Assembly (NCBI GenBank): GCA_964486055.1
Contig: CAZALE010000002.1
Location: 186,001-250,000 of the forward strand
DNA from: J014 sp964486055
GTDB taxonomy: Bacteria > Acidobacteriota > Blastocatellia > Pyrinomonadales > Pyrinomonadaceae
Direction of reading: 5' to 3'
DNA: 64,000 bases
The notes below the pieces were generated by a model. The model made no database searches. It was not told the DNA's origin and was given only the letters and a program-made list of their open reading frames with translations. The translations under genes and the position numbers were made by a program. The number at the start of each line of letters is the position of its first letter. Positions within the stretch are counted from its first letter, which is position 1. Positions 42,650-51,077 of this stretch are shown piece by piece.

Positions 42650-45088
42650 ATGAGAAAACATGCGTCAGTCCGTTTCGTCAGTCTATTCTTGATCTTATGC
42701 CTTCTTTCACCAGTTGCTACCTTGGCGGGAGATGGCAAAAAACATTTTAAAGAGGGCTTAAAAGCAGAGGCCGCAGAAGATTGGGATAAAGCAGTAGAAA
42801 AATTTGCACTGGCAGTTTCCGAAAATCCTAAAAATGCAGAGTATAGATTACACTACTTCAGAGCTTTATTTAACGCTTCTCAAATGTACATGAGACGTGG
42901 AAATGCTTTAGCAGAGCAAAAAGATTATGTAGGAGCCTACAATGCTTACAGAAAAGCTTACGCATATGATCCAGCGAATGAATTAGCAAAGACTCAGATG
43001 GAAAAAATGCTCCTGCTAATAGAGGAAAAACAGCCTACTGAAAAAACAGAAAAAACTTCAGCGGTCTCGATCATACCTGCAAATTATAAACCACAATTAC
43101 CACCGAAGCTAGAGAAATTAAGGGACTTACCATTCACGAGTCCTGTAGAGTTAACATGGCTAATCAAAGAATTAGCCAAGGACCTGGATCTGAATGTAAT
43201 CTTCGACTCTCAATCCCGCCTCGAAGGTAGGAGAATAAAAATTGAGTTAAAGAACGTGACTGCCGCAAAAGCGCTTGATTACATTTTTTTACAGGAAAAT
43301 TTATTTTTCCAAAAAGTTGGCCCCCGTACAATACTTGTAGCTGATAATAATAGGAGGCAATTTTTCCAACAATTAGTGCTGCGCACATTCTATTTATCGA
43401 ATGCAGATCCGCAAGAAATAGCCAAGATAGTTCAGTCAGCTATACCTGTTCAACCTGGACGGTCACAACCAATACCTTTAATCGATAAAGCAACCAACAG
43501 CATTACAATAAGAGATACAGAGGAAAATATAAGGATAATCGGTAAGTTGATAAAGTCCCTCGACAAAGATAGGGCTGAGGTTGTGATGGATGTAAACATC
43601 TACGAAGTGTCTCGTCAAGACTTACTAAAACTCGGCAATCAAATAGGTGATGAGACCCAACTCTCGGCTCTTGGTGTTTCAACGCCAGGTCTTATCCTCG
43701 GAGGAGGAACTCTGACCTCACTACCAAGAAATACTCGCGATAACTACCCGACTGCTATGGCATCTGCTCTATTAGTGCCTTCCTCTACGCTCTCAGCGTT
43801 CCAAAGGAAGGCTGCAACTCGATTAATCGCCTCCACTCAAGTTCATGCCTTTAACGGCGAAAAATCTACAGCGAAGATAGGTCAGAGAGTTCCTATAAGA
43901 AGCGCCCAAATTACTACGGGTGGAATAACCACCCCTGGTTCTACAAGCTTCATTAGCGATGTAATCAGCTATGAAAATACTGGATTAACCTTAGAATTTG
44001 AGCCACTAATCTTTCCTAATCAAGACGTCCAAGTTAAGATGTCAATAACTTCCAGAGATATAGCCGGTGTCGGTGTAAACAATAATCCTGTTTTTGTGGA
44101 ACGTGAGATAAAAGGCTCGGCCAGGGTACAAAATAATCGCACTCTACTGCTAGCAAGCGTTGCACAAAACCGTGAAGAGAGAGGTAAATCAGGTCTTCCA
44201 CTACTTGGATTAGTTCCAATTATTGGCAGGCTCTTCTCTACACCGACAAAAAACGACAACAAAACTGATATACTAATAGCTGTAACACCACGGGTATTAC
44301 GTGCTCCAGTAATTCTACCCGAAGACGAAGCAGAAAGACCAACAGGTAGCATCTCTACCCCAACCAACAGCTCGCTCGAAGCTGCCCTGATTCAAGAAGA
44401 ATTAGAAGAGCAATTAGCAAACGCCCGTAAACTGGGCAATACTGCAACCGTTCAACTTCCTGATAAAAAACTCAATGAAATCCCTGAATATGTTCGGTCT
44501 CAAGACACCTCTAAAGTAAATCAACCAAAACAAGAGAATGAAACCCCGATAGCCTTTCAAAATACGCTCAAGCCAATCGATACAACCAATAAAGCCATCG
44601 AATTAAAAACCGTAGCACAAAGTATAAACAGCACGTCACAAGCTAACGAATCCGTCACCTCGAGTAACGAATCTGACAAAATTAACGACAAGCCCAGAGC
44701 TGAACTAATGATGATCTCGCAACTACCACAAATGAAAATAGGCGATAAAGCTAAAGTTGCAGTGATCGTAAAGACATCAACACCTTTCCGCTCAGCGATC
44801 CTAGGATTAACTTTTAATCCAGCCAAGTTAGCAATTCGATCAATTCAATTGGGTGATATATTTGGCTCACAGATAGCTAAAACTGAGATAGTACCGTTCC
44901 TCAATCTAAACGGAAAAACATTCGTTGCATTGTCACCAAACAAAGATGTAATAATCTCGGAATCTGGTGTTCTCGCTTACATAGAAATAGAAGCGCTCTC
45001 TGAGGGAATCCCGGAGATTGCCTTCGCGCCAGAAATCATGAGCATTCTTACAAACGATGGAAGGACGTTTGAATTAAAGCTGAAATGA
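42650..45088 (+). CDS. gspD: Secretin (GspD-like) with N-terminal TPRs and C-terminal cohesin domain
   Basis: An 812-residue outer-membrane secretin. A signal peptide ends near residue 26 (VATLAGDG). TPR-like repeats follow (about 30-120, KAVEKFALAVSENPKNAEYR). An STN/N0 domain (about 155-235, LAKDLDLNVIFDSQ) and an N1-type NOLW domain (about 240-325) come next. The secretin core (about 390-560) includes FNGEKSTAKIGQRVPIRSAQ and GLTLEFEPLIF, ending in DILIAVTPRVLR. A linker (about 570-680) leads to a C-terminal cohesin-like domain (about 690-812, MKIGDKAKVAVIVKTS). AGGAG precedes the start. The cohesin module sits where the pilotin-binding S domain lies in classical GspD. Confidence 0.9.
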   Translation: MRKHASVRFVSLFLILCLLSPVATLAGDGKKHFKEGLKAEAAEDWDKAVEKFALAVSENPKNAEYRLHYFRALFNASQMYMRRGNALAEQKDYVGAYNAYRKAYAYDPANELAKTQMEKMLLLIEEKQPTEKTEKTSAVSIIPANYKPQLPPKLEKLRDLPFTSPVELTWLIKELAKDLDLNVIFDSQSRLEGRRIKIELKNVTAAKALDYIFLQENLFFQKVGPRTILVADNNRRQFFQQLVLRTFYLSNADPQEIAKIVQSAIPVQPGRSQPIPLIDKATNSITIRDTEENIRIIGKLIKSLDKDRAEVVMDVNIYEVSRQDLLKLGNQIGDETQLSALGVSTPGLILGGGTLTSLPRNTRDNYPTAMASALLVPSSTLSAFQRKAATRLIASTQVHAFNGEKSTAKIGQRVPIRSAQITTGGITTPGSTSFISDVISYENTGLTLEFEPLIFPNQDVQVKMSITSRDIAGVGVNNNPVFVEREIKGSARVQNNRTLLLASVAQNREERGKSGLPLLGLVPIIGRLFSTPTKNDNKTDILIAVTPRVLRAPVILPEDEAERPTGSISTPTNSSLEAALIQEELEEQLANARKLGNTATVQLPDKKLNEIPEYVRSQDTSKVNQPKQENETPIAFQNTLKPIDTTNKAIELKTVAQSINSTSQANESVTSSNESDKINDKPRAELMMISQLPQMKIGDKAKVAVIVKTSTPFRSAILGLTFNPAKLAIRSIQLGDIFGSQIAKTEIVPFLNLNGKTFVALSPNKDVIISESGVLAYIEIEALSEGIPEIAFAPEIMSILTNDGRTFELKLK

Positions 45089-45765
45089 CGATCTATCGAC
45101 ACAATTCAACCGAAACTCCTAGAGCCTCTCATCTTCAAAAATCCAGGAGTGGATATACTCTCTTGGAATTAATGATAACTCTGACGGTGCTCTCAATAAT
45201 GGTTTTAATTGCATTACCATTAGCCGAGAACGCAGTCAGACGACAGAAGGAAATTCAACTACGAGAGGCTCTACGACAGATTCGCTCAGCAATCGATGAA
45301 TTCAAACGCGATTCAATGGGCGCCTGTATGCAAGGAGCTATCACTTCAGTAAATCCAGCAAAAGTTCAAGAACAACTTTTCGTTCCGGCAGATCCTCGTA
45401 GTCGAGTCGTGATAGACGATTGTTCAATCTTTACACCTGACAACCTTGACCGCTATCCGCCTTCGCTTGAAATTTTAGTTGAAGGAGTAAGAGTTAAACC
45501 AAGAGGGATCAACTTCAAAATCAAGCCAGTTCAAGTCTTCAACGACGATCAAGAGCAAGATAATAAGGATTTAAGCGTCACAGAGACCAAAAAAGTTTAC
45601 TTACGTGAAATCCCCATAGATCCTTTCACTGGTAAAAAGGATTGGAAGCTCAGATCATCATATCAATCCAGAGACTCTGACACATGGGACGGAATCAATG
45701 TCTTTGACGTCCGATCTGCTTCGAATGAAACAGCATTAAACGGTGAAAAATATAGTGATTGGTAA
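45085..45765 (+). CDS. Type II secretion pseudopilin with long insert (GspG-like)
   Basis: A 226-residue prepilin-like protein. After a 23-residue leader the processing site reads SGYTLLELMITL, with the conserved Gly and Glu+5, then a hydrophobic helix and an amphipathic helix VRRQKEIQLREALRQIRSAI. The globular part (about 75-226) is larger than that of a classical GspG and ends with the family segment REIPIDPFTGKKDWKLRSS. The start overlaps the secretin stop by four bases (ATGA). Processing needs a prepilin peptidase, which is not in this window. Confidence 0.9.
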   Translation: MTIYRHNSTETPRASHLQKSRSGYTLLELMITLTVLSIMVLIALPLAENAVRRQKEIQLREALRQIRSAIDEFKRDSMGACMQGAITSVNPAKVQEQLFVPADPRSRVVIDDCSIFTPDNLDRYPPSLEILVEGVRVKPRGINFKIKPVQVFNDDQEQDNKDLSVTETKKVYLREIPIDPFTGKKDWKLRSSYQSRDSDTWDGINVFDVRSASNETALNGEKYSDW

Positions 45766-45768
45766 ATT

Positions 45769-46152
45769 ATGAAAAACCAAAGAGGTTTCTCACTTTTAGA
45801 GCTAGCAATAGCAATGTTTATCCTGGTTCTGCTCATCTCAATAGCAGTGCCAACTTATCAATACACCGTTCAACGAGCCAGGGAAACGGTTCTTAAGGAA
45901 AACCTCTTCCAAATGAGAAAAGCCATTGACCAATTTGTAGCCGACAAAGGTCGCCTACCACAATCGATTGATGAATTAGTAGAAAAAAAATATCTTCGTG
46001 AAAAACCAATCGACCCAATGACAGAGAAAGCCGAATGGGAAGAGATTTTCGGAACCGATCCAAACTCACCTGAAGGAGCTCAAGGGTTGATCGATGTAAA
46101 AAGTCTCGCTGAGGGCGAGGACGAAACCGGTAAAAAATATAAAGATTATTGA
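45769..46152 (+). CDS. Type II secretion major pseudopilin (GspG-like)
   Basis: A 127-residue prepilin with a very short leader: RGFSLLELAIAMFILVLLIS gives Gly/Phe cleavage and Glu+5. The helix continues to QMRKAIDQFVADKGRLP, then a small domain with KKYLREKPIDPMTEKAEWEE and a C-terminal acidic, Gly-containing loop typical of the calcium-binding end of GspG. It lies three bases after the other pseudopilin, which shares the same PIDPxT motif, so the two are paralogues. Confidence 0.92.
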   Translation: MKNQRGFSLLELAIAMFILVLLISIAVPTYQYTVQRARETVLKENLFQMRKAIDQFVADKGRLPQSIDELVEKKYLREKPIDPMTEKAEWEEIFGTDPNSPEGAQGLIDVKSLAEGEDETGKKYKDY

Positions 46153-46155
46153 TCT

Positions 46156-47070
46156 ATGTTCTTCAGACCATCTTTTCCGAAAAATGCGATTGATATTGAA
46201 AGCAACTATATAACGGCTCTCTCATTAGAGAAAAAAGCCGGTAGACACATCGTAAACCGAATGGCCATCGTACCAGTTCCTGAGAATACGATTGTGCCTA
46301 ACTTCTCTGAAAAGAATATCCAAAACCCCGAGATGTTGCTCAATCTTCTCGAGCAAGCAGTAGAAAACGCTGATTTGAAAAGGCGTAAAAAATGGTCTAT
46401 CGCACTTCCAAATGAAACAATTCGCACTGCATTAATAACTATCGAAAATCCACCTAAATCAAAGAATGAATTTTACGAAATTTTGGACTGGAAAGCAGAG
46501 AGAGCTTTTGGTGTCCCCGCAAAAGAGCTACGGCTAGCACATGAAAAAATCTCAATAGACCAACCCGACAAAGTAAAATATCTGGTAACCGCAATCAAGT
46601 TGTCAGTGCTTCAGGAATACGAAAATATATTTGAACATCTACGTTGGCATGCCGGTCTAATATTACCTCGTCTCTTATGTGAAATGAAATGGCTTCTTAC
46701 GAATGCAATTGGCGATTCTCTTCTTATAAGCTTGCATTCAGATGGCTTCTCATCAGCGATAATACAAAGTAGCGTTCCCAGCATCATCCGCAACGTCAAT
46801 TGTGCATGGCAAGAAGTGGAGGATGAAATCTATCGGTTATTGATGTTTTATAGAGAGAAATTCAACCCTCAACAAGAGGATTTATTTGGAATTTTAATCC
46901 TAGGTGACTCTGCCAAAACAATAGATATAAATAAAATCACGACTGATGTTTTCGGATATACACCGAAAGTACTCTCCCCAGAAGATGTAAATCTAGATGT
47001 TCCGATAATGAATATTAATTCTGATACCGTCGTAGCATCTGCTGGATTGGCATCCTTAGCTTGGAAATAA
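46156..47070 (+). CDS. PilM-like actin-fold protein of the secretion operon
   Basis: A 304-residue protein without signal or transmembrane helix. The pattern follows PilM/GspL cytoplasmic domains: an early phosphate-loop-like segment AIDIESNYITALSLEKKAGR, KKWSIALPNETIRTALITIE, and VASAGLASLAWK at the end. In pilus systems PilM links the motor to PilN; GspL does the same in secretion systems. No pilN, pilO, gspM or gspC follows, so this protein may contact the platform or secretin in another way. It starts three bases after the pseudopilin gene and is the last gene of the operon. Confidence 0.7.
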   Translation: MFFRPSFPKNAIDIESNYITALSLEKKAGRHIVNRMAIVPVPENTIVPNFSEKNIQNPEMLLNLLEQAVENADLKRRKKWSIALPNETIRTALITIENPPKSKNEFYEILDWKAERAFGVPAKELRLAHEKISIDQPDKVKYLVTAIKLSVLQEYENIFEHLRWHAGLILPRLLCEMKWLLTNAIGDSLLISLHSDGFSSAIIQSSVPSIIRNVNCAWQEVEDEIYRLLMFYREKFNPQQEDLFGILILGDSAKTIDINKITTDVFGYTPKVLSPEDVNLDVPIMNINSDTVVASAGLASLAWK

Positions 47071-47485
47071 CTCGACAATTTAAGCTAATAAAGAACACAA
47101 AACTACATGCTCTGCTTCATGAGATTTTTCGAAAGCCTTTCATCTCGGTAAAGGCTCGAACGTTAAATCCAAATACCCAAGCTAATTTGAATAAGAGTTT
47201 ATAGCAGCTTAGTACCGATAGACACCACATAACAGAGGAATAATTGAAACTAAAATAACCTCAGAAAATTTCAGATTGAATTTACAGATGTTCCAAATAT
47301 AAACCCCTGAATGAATTAGTGAAAAAAGCGATTTAAAAATTACAAAGAAGAGAAACCAAGACGTAGAGTCCTTTTGCGTAAAATCAGTCACAGCTAAGCA
47401 CTGAATTCGTTAAGTGCAAAAACACAAAAGCGCCTCAGGAAAATCAATCCCTAAGGCGCCGAGATTAAATCAATGAATTTTTATG
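47071..47485. other. Gap of 415 bases between convergent genes
   Basis: Contains a 7-bp dyad AGCCTTT-N9-AAAGGCT at 47134-47156, a weak terminator candidate for the secretion operon because no T tract follows. It also contains the terminator at 47430-47459 for the convergent gene. No gene or RNA fold was recognised. Confidence 0.5.
47430..47459 (-). terminator. Rho-independent terminator of the membrane coiled-coil gene
   Basis: Ten-base arms GCGCCTCAGG and CCTAAGGCGC (47430-47439 and 47450-47459, one mismatch) with a 10-base loop. On the minus strand it is followed by TTTTGTGTTTTTG. Confidence 0.8.
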
Positions 47486-48046
47486 CTAACCGATGAAAAG
47501 CTCTTCGTCAGAGTAAACTCTATCGATAGGCTTTGGAGCGGGAGCCAATAATACCTCTAGTCCTTTTCTTATTCCAGCCATTATGGCTGCAATCTCTCTC
47601 GCTGGCTCAACCACTTTTCGCTGAATAAAATCTGCAGTTTCAGTCACCTGTGTATTAACTCTATCAACCGTGTCACCTACAAGTTCCACTTTTTCTTTCG
47701 CTACTATGGCAGTATGGCCCACCAATTCCTTTAGCTCAGCTATCTCTTCTTTGATTAACTCTGTAGATTCAGAAAAATTACGAGTTGCACTGGAGAGATG
47801 CTTGGACATCTCAGTAAACTGTTCTGAAATCAGGCGCCCCTGTTCTCCAATCGCAGTAACTTTTTCAATTAATATCCCCACTTTACCAATTACCGGGTTT
47901 ACTCTTTCCTCAAGCCTTTTAACACTATCAAAAACTTTCTTAATAACAATGGCTATGAAGCCAAGAGCAATGACCATGAATATAAAACATATGGCTGTGA
48001 TAATTGAAGCAATCATCATCCAAAATTGTGGATCTTTAAGGCTCAT
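47486..48046 (-). CDS. Membrane-anchored coiled-coil protein (DUF948-like)
   Basis: A 186-residue protein with one transmembrane segment (about 8-36, ASIITAICFIFMVIALGFIA) followed by an extended helical region with heptad character (VKRLEERVNPVIGKVGILIE, AELKELVGHTAIVAKEKVEL) and a short Pro-rich end. The layout resembles DUF948 proteins of Gram-positive bacteria, which are also found next to YtxH proteins. Here a YtxH-domain gene lies 47 bases upstream, so the two are probably cotranscribed. Function is unknown; an envelope stress or cell-shape role is only a guess. Confidence 0.7.
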   Translation of the reverse strand: MSLKDPQFWMMIASIITAICFIFMVIALGFIAIVIKKVFDSVKRLEERVNPVIGKVGILIEKVTAIGEQGRLISEQFTEMSKHLSSATRNFSESTELIKEEIAELKELVGHTAIVAKEKVELVGDTVDRVNTQVTETADFIQRKVVEPAREIAAIMAGIRKGLEVLLAPAPKPIDRVYSDEELFIG

Positions 48047-48093
48047 ATAGCTTCGGTCGATTAGGGTTATTTCTCGTTAGTAAGACGACTATA

Positions 48094-48534
48094 TTAGCTC
48101 TTTTTGGTTTGCTTAGCTTTATCCTGAACTGGATAGCTCGGGCGACCTTCAGTAATTACCGAAGATTCAGTCTTTCGTTTTTCTTCGATGTAGGCCTGCT
48201 TACCAGCTTCCACTGCGGCTGTCAGCGGATTAGCAGCTTTTGTGGCGACTTCTTTAGCCTTCTCGGCTAATTCTTCGGCTTTTTCTTGAGCAGTATGATA
48301 TATCTCACTCGCTTTTTCCTTGGTGATCTCGTAATACTCACCAGCTTTCTCCTGCAACTGAGCCGCTGCCTCTTTTCCTTTTTCGAGCCCCTTACGCGTA
48401 GCATCCGCTATATCGCTTCGCAACTCTTGTCCCGACTTTGGCGCCAGCAACAAAGCCACAACAGCACCAATTCCTGCACCAATTAATAGATAAGTCAATT
48501 TTGTCGATAAGCTAGCATCTTCTCGCTCTGGCAT
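48094..48534 (-). CDS. YtxH domain-containing protein
   Basis: A 146-residue protein. The N-terminal YtxH region LTYLLIGAGIGAVVALLLAP followed by KSGQELRSDIADATRKG is a glycine-zipper-like membrane segment. Behind it is a long charged amphipathic helix rich in Lys, Glu and Ala (KEKASEIYHTAQEKAEELAE), resembling LEA/apolipoprotein-type helices. AGGAGGT precedes the start, a strong ribosome-binding site. YtxH proteins are linked to general stress responses in Bacillus; the molecular role is unknown. Confidence 0.85.
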   Translation of the reverse strand: MPEREDASLSTKLTYLLIGAGIGAVVALLLAPKSGQELRSDIADATRKGLEKGKEAAAQLQEKAGEYYEITKEKASEIYHTAQEKAEELAEKAKEVATKAANPLTAAVEAGKQAYIEEKRKTESSVITEGRPSYPVQDKAKQTKKS

Positions 48535-48619
48535 AATTTCAAACCTCCTAATTTATTGCCAACTTGAAATATATCAGAAAAAACGCCATAAAAACAAAAT
48601 AATAATGTAAGAATTTCTA

Positions 48620-49474
48620 TCACGGCGAACGCTTAGTAGCTACAACAACTCGCAAAAATCCCCGTAAATCGGCTATGAAGTCAACATCATTCCATCCACT
48701 TTTCTGTAAAATATCGGAAACTGCGTCAGCCTGATCATGCCCGATTTCCATAATCAGTTTTCCACCTGGTTTCAAAGCGCCTCTAGCCTGTAAGATCAAC
48801 TTTTGAATTATTTCGAGTCCGTCCTCTCCTCCTAACAGAGCCAGCCGTGGCTCATAGTCACGAACTTCCGGCTGCAAATTAGGAAATTCAGATTTTGAGA
48901 TATAGGGAGGATTGGAGACTATAAGGTCAAATCCATTTGAGATGTCAACATTTAGTAGTATGTCAGAGACTATCAGTCTAAGCCTATCAGCAACTCCATG
49001 CATTTGTGCGTTATTCCTTGCCAACTCCAAAGCTCTTTCAGACACGTCACAACCAACCGCAAAAGAATTTGAGACCTGCTTTAAAATGGCGATCGATATA
49101 CACCCGGAGCCGATTCCGATATCACAAAATTGCCGAGTTTCTCTGATCTGAAGAAAGTTTATGGCCTGTTCAACAACGAGTTCTGTCTCTGGTCTTGGTA
49201 TCAAAACATCTCTAGAGACTGAAAATTTCAGGCCATAAAATTCCTGGTAACCACAAATATACTGAAATGGCTCCCTTTTGGCTCTTCTGAGTGAATATTG
49301 CTTGAATAAATCCAGTTCTGGTTCTGACAATTCATAATCAGGATGGGCAATCAGAAATGCCATGTCACGATTTATTGAGGTAGACAAAAGTAAACGAGCC
49401 TCCCACCTCGCATTTTCAACTCCAGAGCTGGCTAGTAATTCAGTCGCAAACTGAATGGCTTCTGAAATTCTCAT
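48620..49474 (-). CDS. prmC: Release factor glutamine methyltransferase PrmC
   Basis: Methylates the GGQ glutamine of peptide chain release factors. The 284-residue product has an N-terminal helical domain (about 1-80) and a Rossmann methyltransferase domain with the SAM motif CDIGIGSGCISIAIL and the catalytic NPPY in DLIVSNPPYISKSE. YQEFYGLKFSVSRDVLIPRPETE is also characteristic. prfA, its usual operon partner, is not adjacent; the gene stands alone next to a divergent tRNA gene. Confidence 0.95.
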   Translation of the reverse strand: MRISEAIQFATELLASSGVENARWEARLLLSTSINRDMAFLIAHPDYELSEPELDLFKQYSLRRAKREPFQYICGYQEFYGLKFSVSRDVLIPRPETELVVEQAINFLQIRETRQFCDIGIGSGCISIAILKQVSNSFAVGCDVSERALELARNNAQMHGVADRLRLIVSDILLNVDISNGFDLIVSNPPYISKSEFPNLQPEVRDYEPRLALLGGEDGLEIIQKLILQARGALKPGGKLIMEIGHDQADAVSDILQKSGWNDVDFIADLRGFLRVVVATKRSP

Positions 49475-49513
49475 TAGTGGCTCTAAGATCTAAGTTATAA
49501 AATCCTTGCCAAC

Positions 49514-49542
49514 TGGACAAACGAAGAATCGAACTCTAAAAT
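49514..49542 (+). promoter_or_regulatory. Sigma-70-type promoter of the tRNA-Arg gene
   Basis: TGGACA at 49514-49519, a 17-base spacer and TAAAAT at 49537-49542, each one base off consensus. The tRNA begins 11 bases after the -10 box, an appropriate distance. Confidence 0.65.
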
Positions 49543-49552
49543 TTCATTATGT

Positions 49553-49626
49553 GCTCCCGTAGCTCAGGTGGATAGAGCGACCGCCTCCTAAGCGGTAGGT
49601 CGTGCGTTCGAGTCGCGCCGGGAGCA
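49553..49626 (+). tRNA. tRNA-Arg (anticodon CCT)
   Basis: Complete cloverleaf of 74 bases: acceptor GCTCCCG / CGGGAGC with discriminator A, D stem GCTC / GAGC, anticodon stem ACCGC / GCGGT with loop CTCCTAA giving anticodon CCT (reads AGG), and T stem GTGCG / CGCGC with a TTCGAGT loop. CCA is not encoded. It has its own promoter upstream and no neighbouring tRNA. Confidence 0.96.
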
Positions 49627-49989
49627 TTAATCATATAATCCTGCTAATCTTGCATTCTGATTTCCCGATTTTAAATTATCTGCTCTCGTCTTTGTTTGTG
49701 TTCATTCAAGTCTTCCTCGAGTAAAATCACTACCACCCTTTACGAAATCCAAAAATCGCAGTCAAAATTTTACAAATTCTTAGGATTTTCTGGAATAATT
49801 CTCGCAATGATGCTTTTTTATGATTTGGTAAGGTAGAATCGAGCGCAGTGGCATTCTTAGAAGTGGTAAATAATCAAGTTTGCTTACTTCATGAGTTAAT
49901 CCTTGTTTGAGCCACCAAAACGTAAAGATATCTTTAATCAATTCCCTTAAATATCCTGATTAAATCCGCGATAAGCTGACGACATAAAA
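49627..49989. other. Gap of 363 bases between tRNA-Arg and comF
   Basis: AT-rich sequence between the plus-strand tRNA and the convergent comF stop. No open frame with a ribosome-binding site, no strong hairpin and no sign of an integrated element or att duplication of the tRNA 3' end was seen. Confidence 0.5.
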
Positions 49990-50724
49990 CTATTGGAAGG
50001 TTGAAGCTCTAGCAATAGCTAAAACATATACTTTTTTTGCTCCAGCGGCTTTTAAAGCCTTTGCGCAATTTGAAGCGGTAGCTCCTGAGGTAAACACATC
50101 ATCGACGATCAGAACAGCTTTCCCAGACACATTAAAGGGTTTAATTACTGAAAATGCGTTTTCCACGGACATCTGGCGAGCCTTTTTGTCCATACCTGGT
50201 CGATGCTTTTTCGTATGCACGGTTCTAACCAAGCTGTCACTATCAATCTTAATGCCAAATGGTCGTAGCGCATTAGCGATCAGATATGCTTGATTGAAGC
50301 CTCTCTCAGCCAATCTCGCTTTCGAAAGTGGTATAGGACATATCACGTCTACGGACTGAAACTCAGCACTCTGAAAAGACTTTCGAATCAATTTTTGTAA
50401 ATGAAGAGGGATATCAGGTGTAGTCTTTAGATAAAGCACTGTTTTCATCAATGCTTTTTCATAGAATCCAACACATCGGACAGTATCATAAGCGTCATCG
50501 TCACATTCATTACAAAAAACAGCCTTTTTAGAGTGGCCTCTGCCCAGAAATCTGCTACATTTAAAACACTTTATTATGGATTCATCGAAGAGTTGAGTTT
50601 CCGACCAGCACCTAAGACAAGCTATGCCTAACTCTCTTGATTCGACCTCGCGATTACAGATATGACAGGGTTGCGGAAACGCCAAGCTCAGGGTTATATC
50701 AAGCAGCTTACTGAAAAGATTCAT
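49990..50724 (-). CDS. comF: ComF-family phosphoribosyltransferase-like protein
   Basis: A 244-residue protein. An N-terminal zinc-ribbon region contains four CxxC-type pairs (CHIC, CLRC, CFKC, CNEC). The phosphoribosyltransferase-fold domain (about 95-240) has DVICPIPLSKARLAERGFNQ, HRPGMDKKAR and the PRPP motif VLIVDDVFTSGATASNC. In competent bacteria ComF helps DNA uptake. Its start overlaps the stop of the DksA-like gene (ATGA at 50721), making it the last gene of a four-gene coupled chain. Confidence 0.93.
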   Translation of the reverse strand: MNLFSKLLDITLSLAFPQPCHICNREVESRELGIACLRCWSETQLFDESIIKCFKCSRFLGRGHSKKAVFCNECDDDAYDTVRCVGFYEKALMKTVLYLKTTPDIPLHLQKLIRKSFQSAEFQSVDVICPIPLSKARLAERGFNQAYLIANALRPFGIKIDSDSLVRTVHTKKHRPGMDKKARQMSVENAFSVIKPFNVSGKAVLIVDDVFTSGATASNCAKALKAAGAKKVYVLAIARASTFQ

Positions 50725-51077
50725 TCCTCTTCTTCAATCAACCCCTGCTCAACTAACTCCTGACAGTTTAGACAGTAACGTGCCCAAGGTATTACCTCTA
50801 AACGCTTAGACTGTATCGGTTTACCGCAATTCAAGCATAAACCATACTCTTCATCATCTATTCTCTGAAGAGCTTCCTCAATCAGTTTTAATTGACGACT
50901 TTCATTTTCTGATACGGCTAAAGTCACATTTTTTGAATAATTTCTTGCCGCTAGATCAACTGGGTCTGGCGTCTCAGTATCATCTACCGAAAGATCATTG
51001 CTTGCTAATTTCGCAAGAATCGCTTTTTTCTCCGATAGTAATCTCTCTTTCATTTTCTCTGCGTTTATTTCCCTCAC
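50721..51077 (-). CDS. DksA/TraR-type zinc finger protein
   Basis: A 118-residue protein. The coiled-coil part (about 5-75) carries at its tip DPVDLA (Asp38, Asp41, Ala43), the motif with which DksA acts in the RNA polymerase secondary channel. The C4 zinc finger is formed by Cys81, Cys84, Cys102 and Cys105 (YGLCLNCGKPI and YCLNCQELVEQG). It is somewhat shorter than E. coli DksA (151). Its start overlaps the rlmH stop by four bases. With the Rel enzyme in this window it may mediate ppGpp-dependent control; this is inference. Confidence 0.9.
   Translation of the reverse strand: MREINAEKMKERLLSEKKAILAKLASNDLSVDDTETPDPVDLAARNYSKNVTLAVSENESRQLKLIEEALQRIDDEEYGLCLNCGKPIQSKRLEVIPWARYCLNCQELVEQGLIEEEE

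Noticed and set aside
42650..47070. Classification as a complete type II secretion system
   Set aside because: Genes for GspC, L, M, N, O and further minor pseudopilins are absent here, so only a GspDEFG-like core with a PilM-like protein is claimed.
49553..49989. tRNA-Arg as an integration site of a mobile element
   Set aside because: No integrase and no repeated tRNA 3' end were seen in the window.
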